5,294 nucleotides of DNA from an uncultured archaeon (GTDB taxonomy: Archaea > Halobacteriota > Methanosarcinia > Methanotrichales > Methanotrichaceae), in contig CABMDX010000054.1 in the NCBI GenBank assembly GCA_902385025.1, forward strand, positions 1 to 5,294, read 5' to 3'. The notes beneath the pieces were generated by a model that did no database searches, had not been told where the DNA came from, and worked only from the letters and a program-made list of their open reading frames with translations. This document shows, in pieces, positions 1 to 4,550 of this stretch. Within the stretch, counting starts at the first letter, position 1, and every line of letters begins with the position of its first letter. Position numbers and translations under genes: made by a program.

Positions 1-68
1 AGATCACAGCACCTATATATATCTAAACTTGGATCAAAATTGCGTTAAGTACAAAAGAGATAATAATA

Positions 69-80
69 CATAATATTTAT
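69..80 (+). promoter_or_regulatory. TATA-like box ahead of the small membrane protein gene
   Basis: The AT-rich stretch around 71-79 (core TAATATTTAT) lies about 30 bases before the ATG at 110. Archaeal TATA boxes sit about 25 bases ahead of the transcript start, so transcription would begin near 100-105, giving a leaderless or nearly leaderless mRNA. That fits the absence of any SD site before the ATG. A second TATA-like run (TATATATAT, about 13-21) lies further upstream and could serve either strand. This rests on pattern and spacing only. Confidence 0.4.
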
Positions 81-109
81 CCTAAATGTCCCTAAACGAT
101 GACCAATGA

Positions 110-292
110 ATGGATGTTTATATCTCCCTTTCGCTGGCAGTCATGGTCTGCCTGATCGTGTGGTGGATTTTTCTTGCCGTTACGGGATTAGCAAACCAAT
201 CCCGCCAAAATGAACTGCAAGAGAGAAATGGTGTTCTTCGCCCGGCGGAATCACAGAACCATCTCCAGGAGACCTTTCGTAGCGGCTATTAA
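110..292 (+). CDS. Small single-TM membrane protein (hypothetical)
   Basis: A 60-residue protein whose N-terminal part is a single strongly hydrophobic segment (about residues 4-27, including the run VMVCLIVWWIFLAV), followed by a polar tail rich in Gln, Asn, Glu and Arg. This looks like a one-pass membrane protein with a short soluble tail. No family is recognised. An in-frame stop directly before the ATG (107-109) fixes the start at 110. There is no SD site; the upstream TATA-like box suggests a leaderless message. Another reading frame (210-407) overlaps the last third and remains open for 115 bases past the stop, with sensible codon use, so the true product may be a longer protein interrupted by an indel (see findings). 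It could alternatively be a genuine small membrane protein. Function unknown. Confidence 0.5.
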   Translation: MDVYISLSLAVMVCLIVWWIFLAVTGLANQSRQNELQERNGVLRPAESQNHLQETFRSGY

Positions 293-407
293 GTCAGTTC
301 CTGCGACAGAAAAGGGTCAGATAAGCGGACCGGTCTTAAACCGCGATTCATTATTGGCAGATGGCGAACCTGACCAAATTGATTTGAGGATGGTAGAACA
401 GTCCTGA
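210..407 (+). CDS. Overlapping open frame; possibly the C-terminal half of the upstream membrane protein
   Basis: This 65-codon frame begins inside the small membrane protein gene, +1 relative to it, and runs on to TGA at 405-407. Its second half (after about residue 27) is hydrophilic and acidic, with the ending LLADGEPDQIDLRMVEQS, and reads like ordinary protein; its first half is a shadow of the other frame. There is no SD site or TATA box placed for the ATG at 210. The simplest reading is that the segment from about 280 to 407 is the natural C-terminus of the protein begun at 110, put out of frame by one indel. That is inference; chance cannot be excluded for so short a frame. Confidence 0.3.
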   Translation: MNCKREMVFFARRNHRTISRRPFVAAIKSVPATEKGQISGPVLNRDSLLADGEPDQIDLRMVEQS

Positions 408-415
408 TAAATTCG

Positions 416-462
416 TTTTTAGAGGAAATAATCCCAAAAATTTAGCAAATGATTTTTTTTTT
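416..462 (+). terminator. T-tract transcription terminator region
   Basis: A run of five T (416-420) and then ten T (453-462) follow the end of the plus-strand frames at 292/407. Archaeal RNA polymerase terminates intrinsically at oligo-T runs on the non-template strand, so this is a good stop signal for plus-strand transcription. It also keeps it from running antisense into the minus-strand gene ending at 469. Read on the minus strand, a TTTTT run (complement of 436-440) lies 29 bases past that gene's stop and may terminate it too. Confidence 0.5.
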
Positions 463-468
463 GCGGTA

Positions 469-732
469 TTATGCACGCGGTTTCTTCTCCATGGCGCAGC
501 GCGGCAGCATTTTGGCATCGATCGCTTTGATATAAAGGGCTTGCACTGCAGAAATATAGACCTTCTTTTCGCCCACCAATATTACATGATCCGTGGCCTT
601 GGGAGGGCTGATCTTGATCGAAAAGATAAGCGGCCCCTCGCAGGTTGTAGCCACCCGCAGATCGGTCGAACGGGCGCGAATGTACTCCTCCATCTCGGAA
701 GTGATTTTGAGGGATAACGGTTTGTCTGGCAT
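469..732 (-). CDS. Conserved hypothetical protein, divergent from rnp4
   Basis: An 87-residue soluble protein with no signal or membrane segment. It opens with a Met-Glu-rich helix-forming stretch (about residues 8-20) followed by a block RSTDLRVATTCEGP (21-34), a Pro-Lys segment (43-45), then a beta-like stretch ILVGEKKVYISAVQ (51-64). It holds two cysteines, C31 and C79. From memory, short methanogen proteins with a similar RSTDLRVATTC block exist without assigned function; no named domain can be given. The ATG at 732 lacks an SD site, but a TATA-like element at 766-774 (or a weaker one at 752-759) puts the transcript start within about 15 bases of it, so a leaderless or short-leader mRNA is likely. 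It is transcribed away from rnp4 from the same intergenic region. Real gene status is likely; function unknown. Confidence 0.75.
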   Translation of the reverse strand: MPDKPLSLKITSEMEEYIRARSTDLRVATTCEGPLIFSIKISPPKATDHVILVGEKKVYISAVQALYIKAIDAKMLPRCAMEKKPRA

Positions 733-765
733 CGAGGAATAAGGATGTCCAGGTTATTGAAATAG

Positions 766-774
766 GTTTTATAT
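766..774. promoter_or_regulatory. Shared TATA-like element between divergent genes
   Basis: The sequence GTTTTATAT can be read as a TATA box on both strands (TTTTATAT on plus, ATATAAAAC on minus). Its centre (about 770) lies some 28 bases before the rnp4 GTG at 799 and some 38 bases before the ATG at 732 on the minus strand. Predicted transcript starts are near 795 (+) and 745 (-). No other TATA-like element of equal quality lies in this short gap, so one element may drive both genes. Spacing-based inference. Confidence 0.45.
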
Positions 775-798
775 GCTGCCTTGCTCCAAGGAGTGCCC

Positions 799-1146
799 GT
801 GAGACGCAGAAAGGACAACCATAAGGCAAGAGACCTCGCCTTGCAACGCATGGAGAGACTCTTTATGCTGGCGGCTGCCGTGCACTCGGCCCATCCTGAG
901 AGAAGCGACCGGTATGTGCAGATCGCCCGCCGCATCAGCACCCGCACCAGAGTCAGAATGCCGCGCCTTTTGAAGAGGCTCTTTTGCAAACACTGCGGCT
1001 CTTATTTATCAGCATCGGTGTCCAGGGTTAGGCTGCGCGATGGAGTTCTGACCACAACCTGCCTTTCCTGTGGGGAACAGACAAGACGTCCCTACGCTCG
1101 CCCCAAAGCAACAGAGAGATTTGATCAAGATAGAACCGGAAGCTGA
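799..1146 (+). CDS. rnp4: Ribonuclease P protein component 4 (Rnp4, Rpr2/Rpp21 family)
   Basis: This is a protein subunit of archaeal RNase P, the ribonucleoprotein that removes the 5' leader from pre-tRNA; Rnp4 pairs with Rnp1 and binds the specificity domain of the RNA. The N-terminal half is a basic helical region (about residues 5-58) with the family pattern ALQRMERLF followed by RYVQIARRI and RVRMPRLLKRLFC. The C-terminal half is a zinc ribbon with CKHC (C63, C66) and CLSC (C88, C91), then the typical Arg-Pro-Tyr ending of the ribbon (RRPY, 96-99). I chose GTG at 799 because AAGGAG at 788-793 lies five bases before it and family members begin with this basic stretch; an in-frame TTG at 781 would precede the SD site. 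At 115 residues it is of normal length and complete. It stands divergent from the gene at 469-732 and convergent with the DUF1232 gene. Confidence 0.92.
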   Translation: MRRRKDNHKARDLALQRMERLFMLAAAVHSAHPERSDRYVQIARRISTRTRVRMPRLLKRLFCKHCGSYLSASVSRVRLRDGVLTTTCLSCGEQTRRPYARPKATERFDQDRTGS

Positions 1147-1155
1147 TCAAATCTC
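1116..1155. terminator. 12-bp inverted repeat between convergent genes
   Basis: GAGATTTGATCA (1116-1127) and TGATCAAATCTC (1144-1155) are perfect complements separated by 16 bases. The left arm codes for the last residues of Rnp4 and the right arm begins with its TGA stop (1144-1146). The structure sits just before the end of the minus-strand gene at 1180, so it could fold in transcripts from either side. No T-run follows, so it is not a classical intrinsic terminator; it may instead stabilise 3' ends or be a protein-binding site. Confidence 0.45.
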
Positions 1156-1179
1156 AGATCCGCGTCCCATTCTCCCGAG

Positions 1180-1608
1180 CTAGAGCTTCTCAAGCTCATC
1201 GTAGCCGATATATTGCATTATGTGCTCCTTCTGGTCGCCAATCAGCTCTTTTTCGCGCTCCAGGATCTCTTTTATCAGAGGCACGATTGGTATCTTTCCA
1301 TCCCAATTCCTGGCCAATATATCCTCAGATCCCGCAGATTGCATAACCTCATTGGCGACAAATGCGAAGAGATATATATCATCTACATAGCCTGCCGGAC
1401 CGAACTTATCCTCGGGGATTATATCCTCAGGCAATATGAAATATGCTATGGCAGCAATGACCAGCGGCGACACCTCCCTGGGCAGGGCCTGGGCATCCAG
1501 CAGCCTCGTCATCATCCGATAAAGCGCCGGCGCCTGATGGATAAGCTGGGAAAATTGGCCCTCATAATTGGAAATGTCCTTTTCGAGCAATGCATCAAAT
1601 CTCTTCAA
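1180..1608 (-). CDS. YkvA-like DUF1232 family protein
   Basis: A 142-residue protein (from the chosen start) carrying the DUF1232/YkvA signature: a hydrophobic helix VIAAIAYFILPEDIIPED (about 50-67) followed by FGPAGYVDDIYL (69-80). The family pattern is a Tyr/Leu-Pro-x-Asp-(hydrophobic)2-Pro core followed by a Gly-(Tyr/Phe)-x-Asp-Asp motif. Function is unestablished; family members are small and often considered membrane-associated. Flanking regions are helical and charged, with a Lys/Glu-rich C-terminus. Start: the frame is open to a TTG at 1671, but a TATA box on this strand (1670-1676) predicts transcription from about 1648, and AGGAGG (1618-1623) lies nine bases before the TTG at 1608, so I prefer 1608. 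GTG at 1626 is a possible alternative. Convergent with rnp4, divergent from the TPR gene. Confidence 0.82.
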   Translation of the reverse strand: MKRFDALLEKDISNYEGQFSQLIHQAPALYRMMTRLLDAQALPREVSPLVIAAIAYFILPEDIIPEDKFGPAGYVDDIYLFAFVANEVMQSAGSEDILARNWDGKIPIVPLIKEILEREKELIGDQKEHIMQYIGYDELEKL

Positions 1609-1669
1609 ATCCGAAAACCTCCTCACTCCGCTAAATCCGGGATACGCCCCTAACGGAGGGACGCTCCGC

Positions 1670-1676
1670 AAATATA
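1670..1676 (-). promoter_or_regulatory. TATA box of the DUF1232 gene
   Basis: TATATTT on the minus strand. Transcription about 25 bases downstream would begin near 1648 and give a leader of about 40 bases containing the AGGAGG SD site at 1618-1623. It is therefore also an argument that the frame upstream of 1648 is untranslated. Confidence 0.5.
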
Positions 1677-1733
1677 GGCCTTACTTACTACCGGGAATTA
1701 ATTAACTTTTGCGCCAAAACCGACATGCAAATC

Positions 1734-1756
1734 CAAAATTTGGGAGGCCAATTTTG
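1734..1756. promoter_or_regulatory. Imperfect inverted repeat in the divergent intergenic region
   Basis: The 153-base gap between the DUF1232 and TPR genes holds CAAAATTTGG (1734-1743) and CCAATTTTG (1748-1756), which pair as nine base pairs with one bulged T and a GAGG loop. Its place between two divergent starts makes an operator possible, but it may be chance in AT-rich sequence. A weak TATA-like TATTTA (1795-1800) lies nearer the TPR gene start. Nothing else is seen in this gap. Confidence 0.25.
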
Positions 1757-1824
1757 CTCTTCGCGATAAGTGTTCAGCAGGCAAGGGGTAGAGATATTTA
1801 CACCTTGATAGAAGAGAGGCATTC

Positions 1825-2508
1825 ATGAAGCTCGCAATCATTATTATCGCTATGCTTGGTGCATTCTGCATTTTACCTGCGCTTGGTGAATATACTGCAG
1901 ACTACTGGGCCGGCCAGGCTGATCGGGAATTCTTTCTAGGCAGCTACGAAAAGGCGGCTGCAAATTATGATAAAGCCCTGGAATTGGACCCAAGCAACAT
2001 AGTTCTTCTGAACAATAAGGGACGGGCTCTGGCCAATTTGGGACGCTTCGATGATGCCATAGCTTGTTTTAATAGAACGCTCGAGATCAATACATCCAAT
2101 GACGAAGCTCTGACCTTGAAAGGGATTGCACTCTCTCAGGGCCTGAAGAGATACAATGAGGCCACGATCTACTTTGACCTGGCATTGATGCAAAATCCAT
2201 CGAATTTCGATGCCTGGACGGGCAAAGGAATGGCGCTGGCGAGTTATGGGAGCCTTGAGGATGCACTGGGATGCTTGGAGCAGGCCACAAAGCTAAAGCC
2301 TCAAGACCCTGCCGCCTGGAACAATAAAGGCGTCGTCTTGCGGGAGATGGGAAGCTACCAGCAGGCTTTGAACAGCTTTAATCGGGCTCTGGAGCTGGAT
2401 CCAACCTACGAGGTCGCCAGTCAGAATAAGGAATATACTCTTCAGGATATGAGCCAGGTGAACGATCTCAATATTGATACCAGCCAGGAAACCTCCTATT
2501 ACAGGTAG
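1825..2508 (+). CDS. Exported TPR-repeat protein
   Basis: A 227-residue protein. Residues 1-21 form a signal peptide (Lys2, then a hydrophobic core IIIIAMLGAF and a likely cleavage near ALG-E at 19-22). There is no lipobox cysteine at the cleavage point (C15 is inside the core), so it is probably released, or held at the surface by other means. Five tandem tetratricopeptide repeats follow, about 26-58, 59-92, 93-127, 128-161 and 162-195, with typical features: (N/K)KG-x-(A/V)L, A or G before the second helix, and endings such as LELDPSN, LEINTSN and LELDPTY. TPRs form a curved helical scaffold for protein binding; the partner is unknown. A polar tail of about 30 residues ends the protein. Two N-glycosylation sequons (N83-R-T, N89-T-S) suit an archaeal exported protein. 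GAGAGG (1814-1819) five bases before the ATG is a plausible SD site. The next gene also encodes a secreted protein. Confidence 0.88.
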   Translation: MKLAIIIIAMLGAFCILPALGEYTADYWAGQADREFFLGSYEKAAANYDKALELDPSNIVLLNNKGRALANLGRFDDAIACFNRTLEINTSNDEALTLKGIALSQGLKRYNEATIYFDLALMQNPSNFDAWTGKGMALASYGSLEDALGCLEQATKLKPQDPAAWNNKGVVLREMGSYQQALNSFNRALELDPTYEVASQNKEYTLQDMSQVNDLNIDTSQETSYYR

Positions 2509-2532
2509 CCATATGGACAATTTATCAAAATA

Positions 2533-2543
2533 TTTTCTTTTTT
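2533..2543 (+). terminator. T-rich terminator after the TPR gene
   Basis: TTTTCTTTTTT begins 25 bases past the TPR stop codon, in the position and with the composition of an archaeal oligo-T terminator. It separates the TPR gene from the downstream secreted-protein gene, which argues against an operon. Confidence 0.5.
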
Positions 2544-2611
2544 CGTCGATTTCGTAAAATAGGCAATAGATTAAAATGCAAGTACGGCTATCGTCGATAT
2601 GGGGGCTGTGG

Positions 2612-3118
2612 ATGAAGCCGATTTATATGCTATTGCTGGCAATGTGCCTTGTCCTGTCTGTTCCGGCTGAGATGCCTGCAAGCTTTACAGAGGCCATGAA
2701 CAATGCAGGACAAAGGAATATCCTCAATGTAAAGAACTACGATGCCGGCGCCACATTGACTGAAGTCTACACCGATATTGAGCACCTGAAAAGCGATACC
2801 CAGGTCTCCACCAGGGGCCTCGGTGCAAACCGGACCTGCCCGGATGATGATCAGGGGAGCGGACTTGAGGCGAGCATCAACTCCAATGTCATCGGAAAGG
2901 CCCATATCGCCTGGCAATCCGTTGACCGGGGTATCTCCATCCACAGCCGCCATCCGCTCATTGGCCGCAGCGTGGAGGATCTGACCGGTGTGTTCTCCAT
3001 TGAGAAGTTCATATTGCTCTGGTCTGACAGTCGGCCAGGAGAGATCTCCGTCGACTGGCTGCCCTGCGAGTTAAGGTCAACATGCTCGATCAATTCCTTT
3101 CCTGCCAAAGCTAACTGA
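2612..3118 (+). CDS. Small secreted protein of a Methanothrix-type family
   Basis: A 168-residue secreted protein of unknown function. From the ATG at 2612 it begins with a standard signal peptide (MKP, then the hydrophobic run IYMLLLAMCLVLSV, cleavage near A19-E20). An in-frame ATG at 2576 would add 12 residues ahead of Lys and spoil the signal, so I prefer 2612; no clear SD site supports either. The mature part has a charged N-terminal section (23-70), one sequon (N73-R-T), then a conserved-looking block with GSGLEASINSNVIGKAHIAW (82-101) and GRSVEDLTGVFSIEKFILLW (118-137), ending near a Trp-Leu-Pro-Cys (149-152). Cysteines are C76, C152 and C158 after the signal. From memory, the pattern DLTGVFSIEKFI recurs in several secreted proteins of Methanothrix; this could not be checked. 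It may be a surface or sheath-associated protein, but that is speculation. Confidence 0.75.
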   Translation: MKPIYMLLLAMCLVLSVPAEMPASFTEAMNNAGQRNILNVKNYDAGATLTEVYTDIEHLKSDTQVSTRGLGANRTCPDDDQGSGLEASINSNVIGKAHIAWQSVDRGISIHSRHPLIGRSVEDLTGVFSIEKFILLWSDSRPGEISVDWLPCELRSTCSINSFPAKAN

Positions 3119-3134
3119 CCTGTGATCCGTATCA

Positions 3135-3160
3135 AACTTTAGAAAGAAAGTTATTAATAT
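3135..3160 (+). promoter_or_regulatory. Promoter region of the YgjP-type gene, with small inverted repeat
   Basis: TTATTAATAT (3151-3160) is a TATA-like element that would start transcription near 3181, just past the in-frame ATG at 3176 and 16 bases before the ATG at 3197. AACTTT (3135-3140) and AAAGTT (3147-3152) form a six-bp inverted repeat next to it. The repeat could be a remnant 3' hairpin of the upstream gene or an operator; it is too short to be confident. Confidence 0.35.
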
Positions 3161-3196
3161 CCATCCGATGCTAGTATGCTATGGGAGAAGATCGCT

Positions 3197-3685
3197 ATGG
3201 AGGTTCTGGTTAAGAGATCCAAAAGACGCAAAAAGACCATCCAGGCCAGGATGGTAAAGGGAAAGATGGAGGTTCTTGCGCCTGCATCCATTTCGGATGC
3301 TGCCCTGCAGATTCATATCACAAAGCTGCAGTCCCGGCTGCAGAAGCGTGTCTGCGCCGGAGACGACGCTCACCTCCATGAGCGAGCAGGCTACCTGAAT
3401 CTGAAGTACTTTCAGGGAAGCTTAGCCTGGAACTCGATCCAGTATTCCTCGCGCCAGGAGAGAAGACGAGGCTCATGCAACTGCACCACCCGGACAATTC
3501 TCATCAGCGATAAGCTGGCGAATCTGCCCCAGTGGGTCGAGGACTATGTTATTATGCATGAGCTTGCTCACCTTATCGAGCCCAACCATGGAAAGAGATT
3601 CAAGGCGCTTGTGCACAGATATCCACTAGCGGAGAGGGCTATAGGATTTCTCATCGCCACCGAAACAGTCTCGATGAACTCATAA
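3197..3685 (+). CDS. YgjP-type M48-like metallopeptidase (DUF45)
   Basis: A 162-residue protein of the YgjP/DUF45 family of predicted zinc metallopeptidases. The N-terminal part has the family's basic opening VKRSKRRKKTIQARM (5-19), followed by a helical section with paired Lys/Gln residues. The middle section has the Arg-Gly-Ser-Cys-Asn turn (91-95, the family's usual W/R-GSC site). The active-site helix is HELAHLIEPNH (121-131): H121 and H125 as zinc ligands, E122 as the general base, and H131 in the NHGKRF segment as the likely third ligand. No signal or membrane segment, so it is cytoplasmic. The substrate is unknown, though relatives are often linked with restriction or stress loci. It is shorter than the 220-240 residues usual for bacterial YgjP. 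ATG at 3197 is preferred over 3176 because GGGAG (3183-3187) lies nine bases ahead and the TATA box fits. Its stop overlaps the end of the minus-strand YkgJ-type gene. Confidence 0.87.
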   Translation: MEVLVKRSKRRKKTIQARMVKGKMEVLAPASISDAALQIHITKLQSRLQKRVCAGDDAHLHERAGYLNLKYFQGSLAWNSIQYSSRQERRRGSCNCTTRTILISDKLANLPQWVEDYVIMHELAHLIEPNHGKRFKALVHRYPLAERAIGFLIATETVSMNS

Positions 3686-3976
3686 GCAAGTCTCTTCACG
3701 AATCCGGAAGTATCCGCTCATGATACACACTGCATCTTTTGGACCTATTTGCTCCATCTGCTCGCAGGGCGTTCCCTGATAGCATGGAAGGTGATGAATG
3801 ATGCAGATGGCCTGATGGCTCTCAATTGAGAGATGAGGGCAGCTTTTTCTGGCAGGCTTGAAGATCATAGCCCCGCCGTCATTCGGATCAACAGTGCCAT
3901 CGAGAAGAATTGATGCCGGATTAATAACGAATATGCTCAAATGATAGCAGCACTTGCCACAGCGCAGGCAACGCAT
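3680..3976 (-). CDS. CxxCxxCC (YkgJ-type) cysteine-cluster protein
   Basis: A 98-residue protein that begins with the signature CLRCGKCC (C3, C6, C9, C10) of the YkgJ / zinc- or iron-chelating CxxCxxCC family, proteins presumed to bind metal, probably an iron-sulfur or zinc site. Further cysteines lie at C46 (KSCPHL), C58 (AICIIHHLPC with C65), C71, C84 and C97, ten in all. The order CPHL, then CxIHxxxPxxC-x-x-x-x-P-C is the usual second half of the family. The role in the cell is unknown; some relatives sit near methyltransferase or flagellar genes, and nothing here narrows it. No SD site precedes the ATG at 3976, but an AT-rich element on this strand (4001-4008) is placed for a leaderless start. 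Its stop (3680-3682) lies inside the end of the convergent peptidase gene, a six-base tail-to-tail overlap. Confidence 0.85.
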   Translation of the reverse strand: MRCLRCGKCCYHLSIFVINPASILLDGTVDPNDGGAMIFKPARKSCPHLSIESHQAICIIHHLPCYQGTPCEQMEQIGPKDAVCIMSGYFRIREETCL

Positions 3977-4060
3977 GGTCAGATGTTATTGTCGATGCAG
4001 ATTATTGTAGATTTCCACCAAAAAGAGTGAAAAGATAAGAACAGCGAGCCTGCGACCTTG

Positions 4061-4097
4061 AAAAGGGTGCCTTTTCTTGCGCATGCCGACCACAAAA
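4061..4097 (-). terminator. Terminator region of the small frameshifted gene
   Basis: Downstream of the minus-strand stop at 4107, the strand carries TTTTT (4097-4093) and then a six-bp hairpin AAAAGG-loop-CCTTTT (4075-4061, three-base loop). Either may stop transcription from 4329 towards the YkgJ-type gene. The rest of the 3977-4106 gap holds nothing recognisable beyond the YkgJ promoter element. Confidence 0.4.
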
Positions 4098-4106
4098 ACG
4101 TGATTA

Positions 4107-4329
4107 TCAGACAGTAAGCTCACCGGCAACCTGCTCGATCTTCTCTTTGTACTTCTGCTGGACCGACATCAGAGCCAGATCCACATAACTGGAGTCCTTC
4201 ACGGCACATTCGAAGTCCATGAGGGCTTCACGATAGGCTTTCAGATAGACATACATCAGCATCAGATATAGATTGCTTGAGGTGTTCAATTCCATTGCCA
4301 ACATCTGCCTGCTTCTTCTTGGGAGGCAT
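4107..4329 (-). pseudogene. Small helical protein gene split by a +1 frameshift (hypothetical)
   Basis: Two minus-strand frames meet here. The first starts at ATG 4329, with GAGG (4339-4336) six bases ahead and TATA-like elements at 4360-4353 and 4372-4365. It encodes MPPKKKQADVGNGIEHLKQ and then runs to a stop at 4228. The second, +1 to it, is open across 4304-4107 and encodes LYLMLMYVYLKAYREALMDF and onward: an amphipathic helical protein ending in VAGELTV with tandem stops TGA TAA. The second frame's own ATG (4304, or 4295) has no proper SD site, and its first 11 residues look like out-of-frame noise. A switch around 4272 (after codons for HLKQ) would give one coherent 73-residue protein. 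I infer one gene interrupted by a one-base insertion, or read by +1 frameshifting; a sequencing error is an equally simple cause. If intact it is a small soluble helical protein of unknown function. The fallback is a 65-residue ORF 4107-4304. Confidence 0.55.
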
Positions 4330-4352
4330 CTAGCGCCTCTGTTTTTAGTCCA

Positions 4353-4372
4353 CTTATATTGGTCGTATAAGG
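4353..4372 (-). promoter_or_regulatory. TATA-like elements for the minus-strand small gene
   Basis: Minus-strand AATATAAG (4360-4353) and CTTATACG (about 4371-4364) lie before the ATG at 4329. The farther one predicts a start near 4343, leaving the GAGG SD site (4339-4336) in the mRNA. Both point to 4329 rather than 4304 as the translation start. Confidence 0.4.
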
Positions 4373-4414
4373 CTGCCTCATGCGAGGGCCCATGGAAAAA
4401 GTCCCGGCAGGGAG

Positions 4415-4423
4415 TTATATAAA
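4415..4423 (+). promoter_or_regulatory. Strong TATA box upstream of the DJ-1/PfpI gene
   Basis: TTATATAAA is the best match to an archaeal TATA box in the window. Transcription would begin near 4443, about 107 bases before the ATG at 4551. The 221-base gap 4330-4550 otherwise holds the divergent promoter of the minus-strand small gene and a very AT-rich leader (about 4470-4538) with many TAATA-like repeats. Weaker AT elements within that leader could be nearer start sites. Confidence 0.55.
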
Positions 4424-4550
4424 GCTGTTTGTGTCTGTTTCAGTCACTTTCATAAGAATTATGATTCGAAAATATCAAAGATAGTAATAAATGCAAAGGA
4501 TAATAGTAATAGATTTAAGATAATAAAACTAATAATTTGGAGAGGATATC

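Noticed and set aside
419..829. Open frame of 136 codons on the minus strand
   Set aside because: It overlaps the better supported 469-732 gene in another frame and also the rnp4 start; the composition is odd (many Cys, Ser and Arg) and no family is seen.
582..989. Open frame of 135 codons on the minus strand
   Set aside because: It is antisense to the firmly identified rnp4 and overlaps the 469-732 gene; the Arg/Ser-rich translation is typical of a shadow.
1213..1653. Open frame of 146 codons on the plus strand
   Set aside because: It is antisense to the DUF1232 gene, which has a recognisable motif, promoter and SD site.
1936..2520. Several minus-strand frames opposite the TPR gene
   Set aside because: The plus strand has a signal peptide and five regular TPR units; the opposite frames are by-products of repeat codon use.
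2630..3135. Minus-strand frames opposite the secreted protein gene
   Set aside because: No promoter, SD site or recognisable domain, whereas the plus frame has a signal peptide and a family-like block.
3977..4106. Possible small RNA gene in the gap
   Set aside because: Only a six-bp hairpin and a T-run are visible, best explained as a terminator; no tRNA-like or other known fold was found.
4470..4540. TAATA-rich stretch considered as a repeat array or CRISPR leader
   Set aside because: The units are irregular and there are no repeat-spacer modules; it is simply an AT-rich leader.
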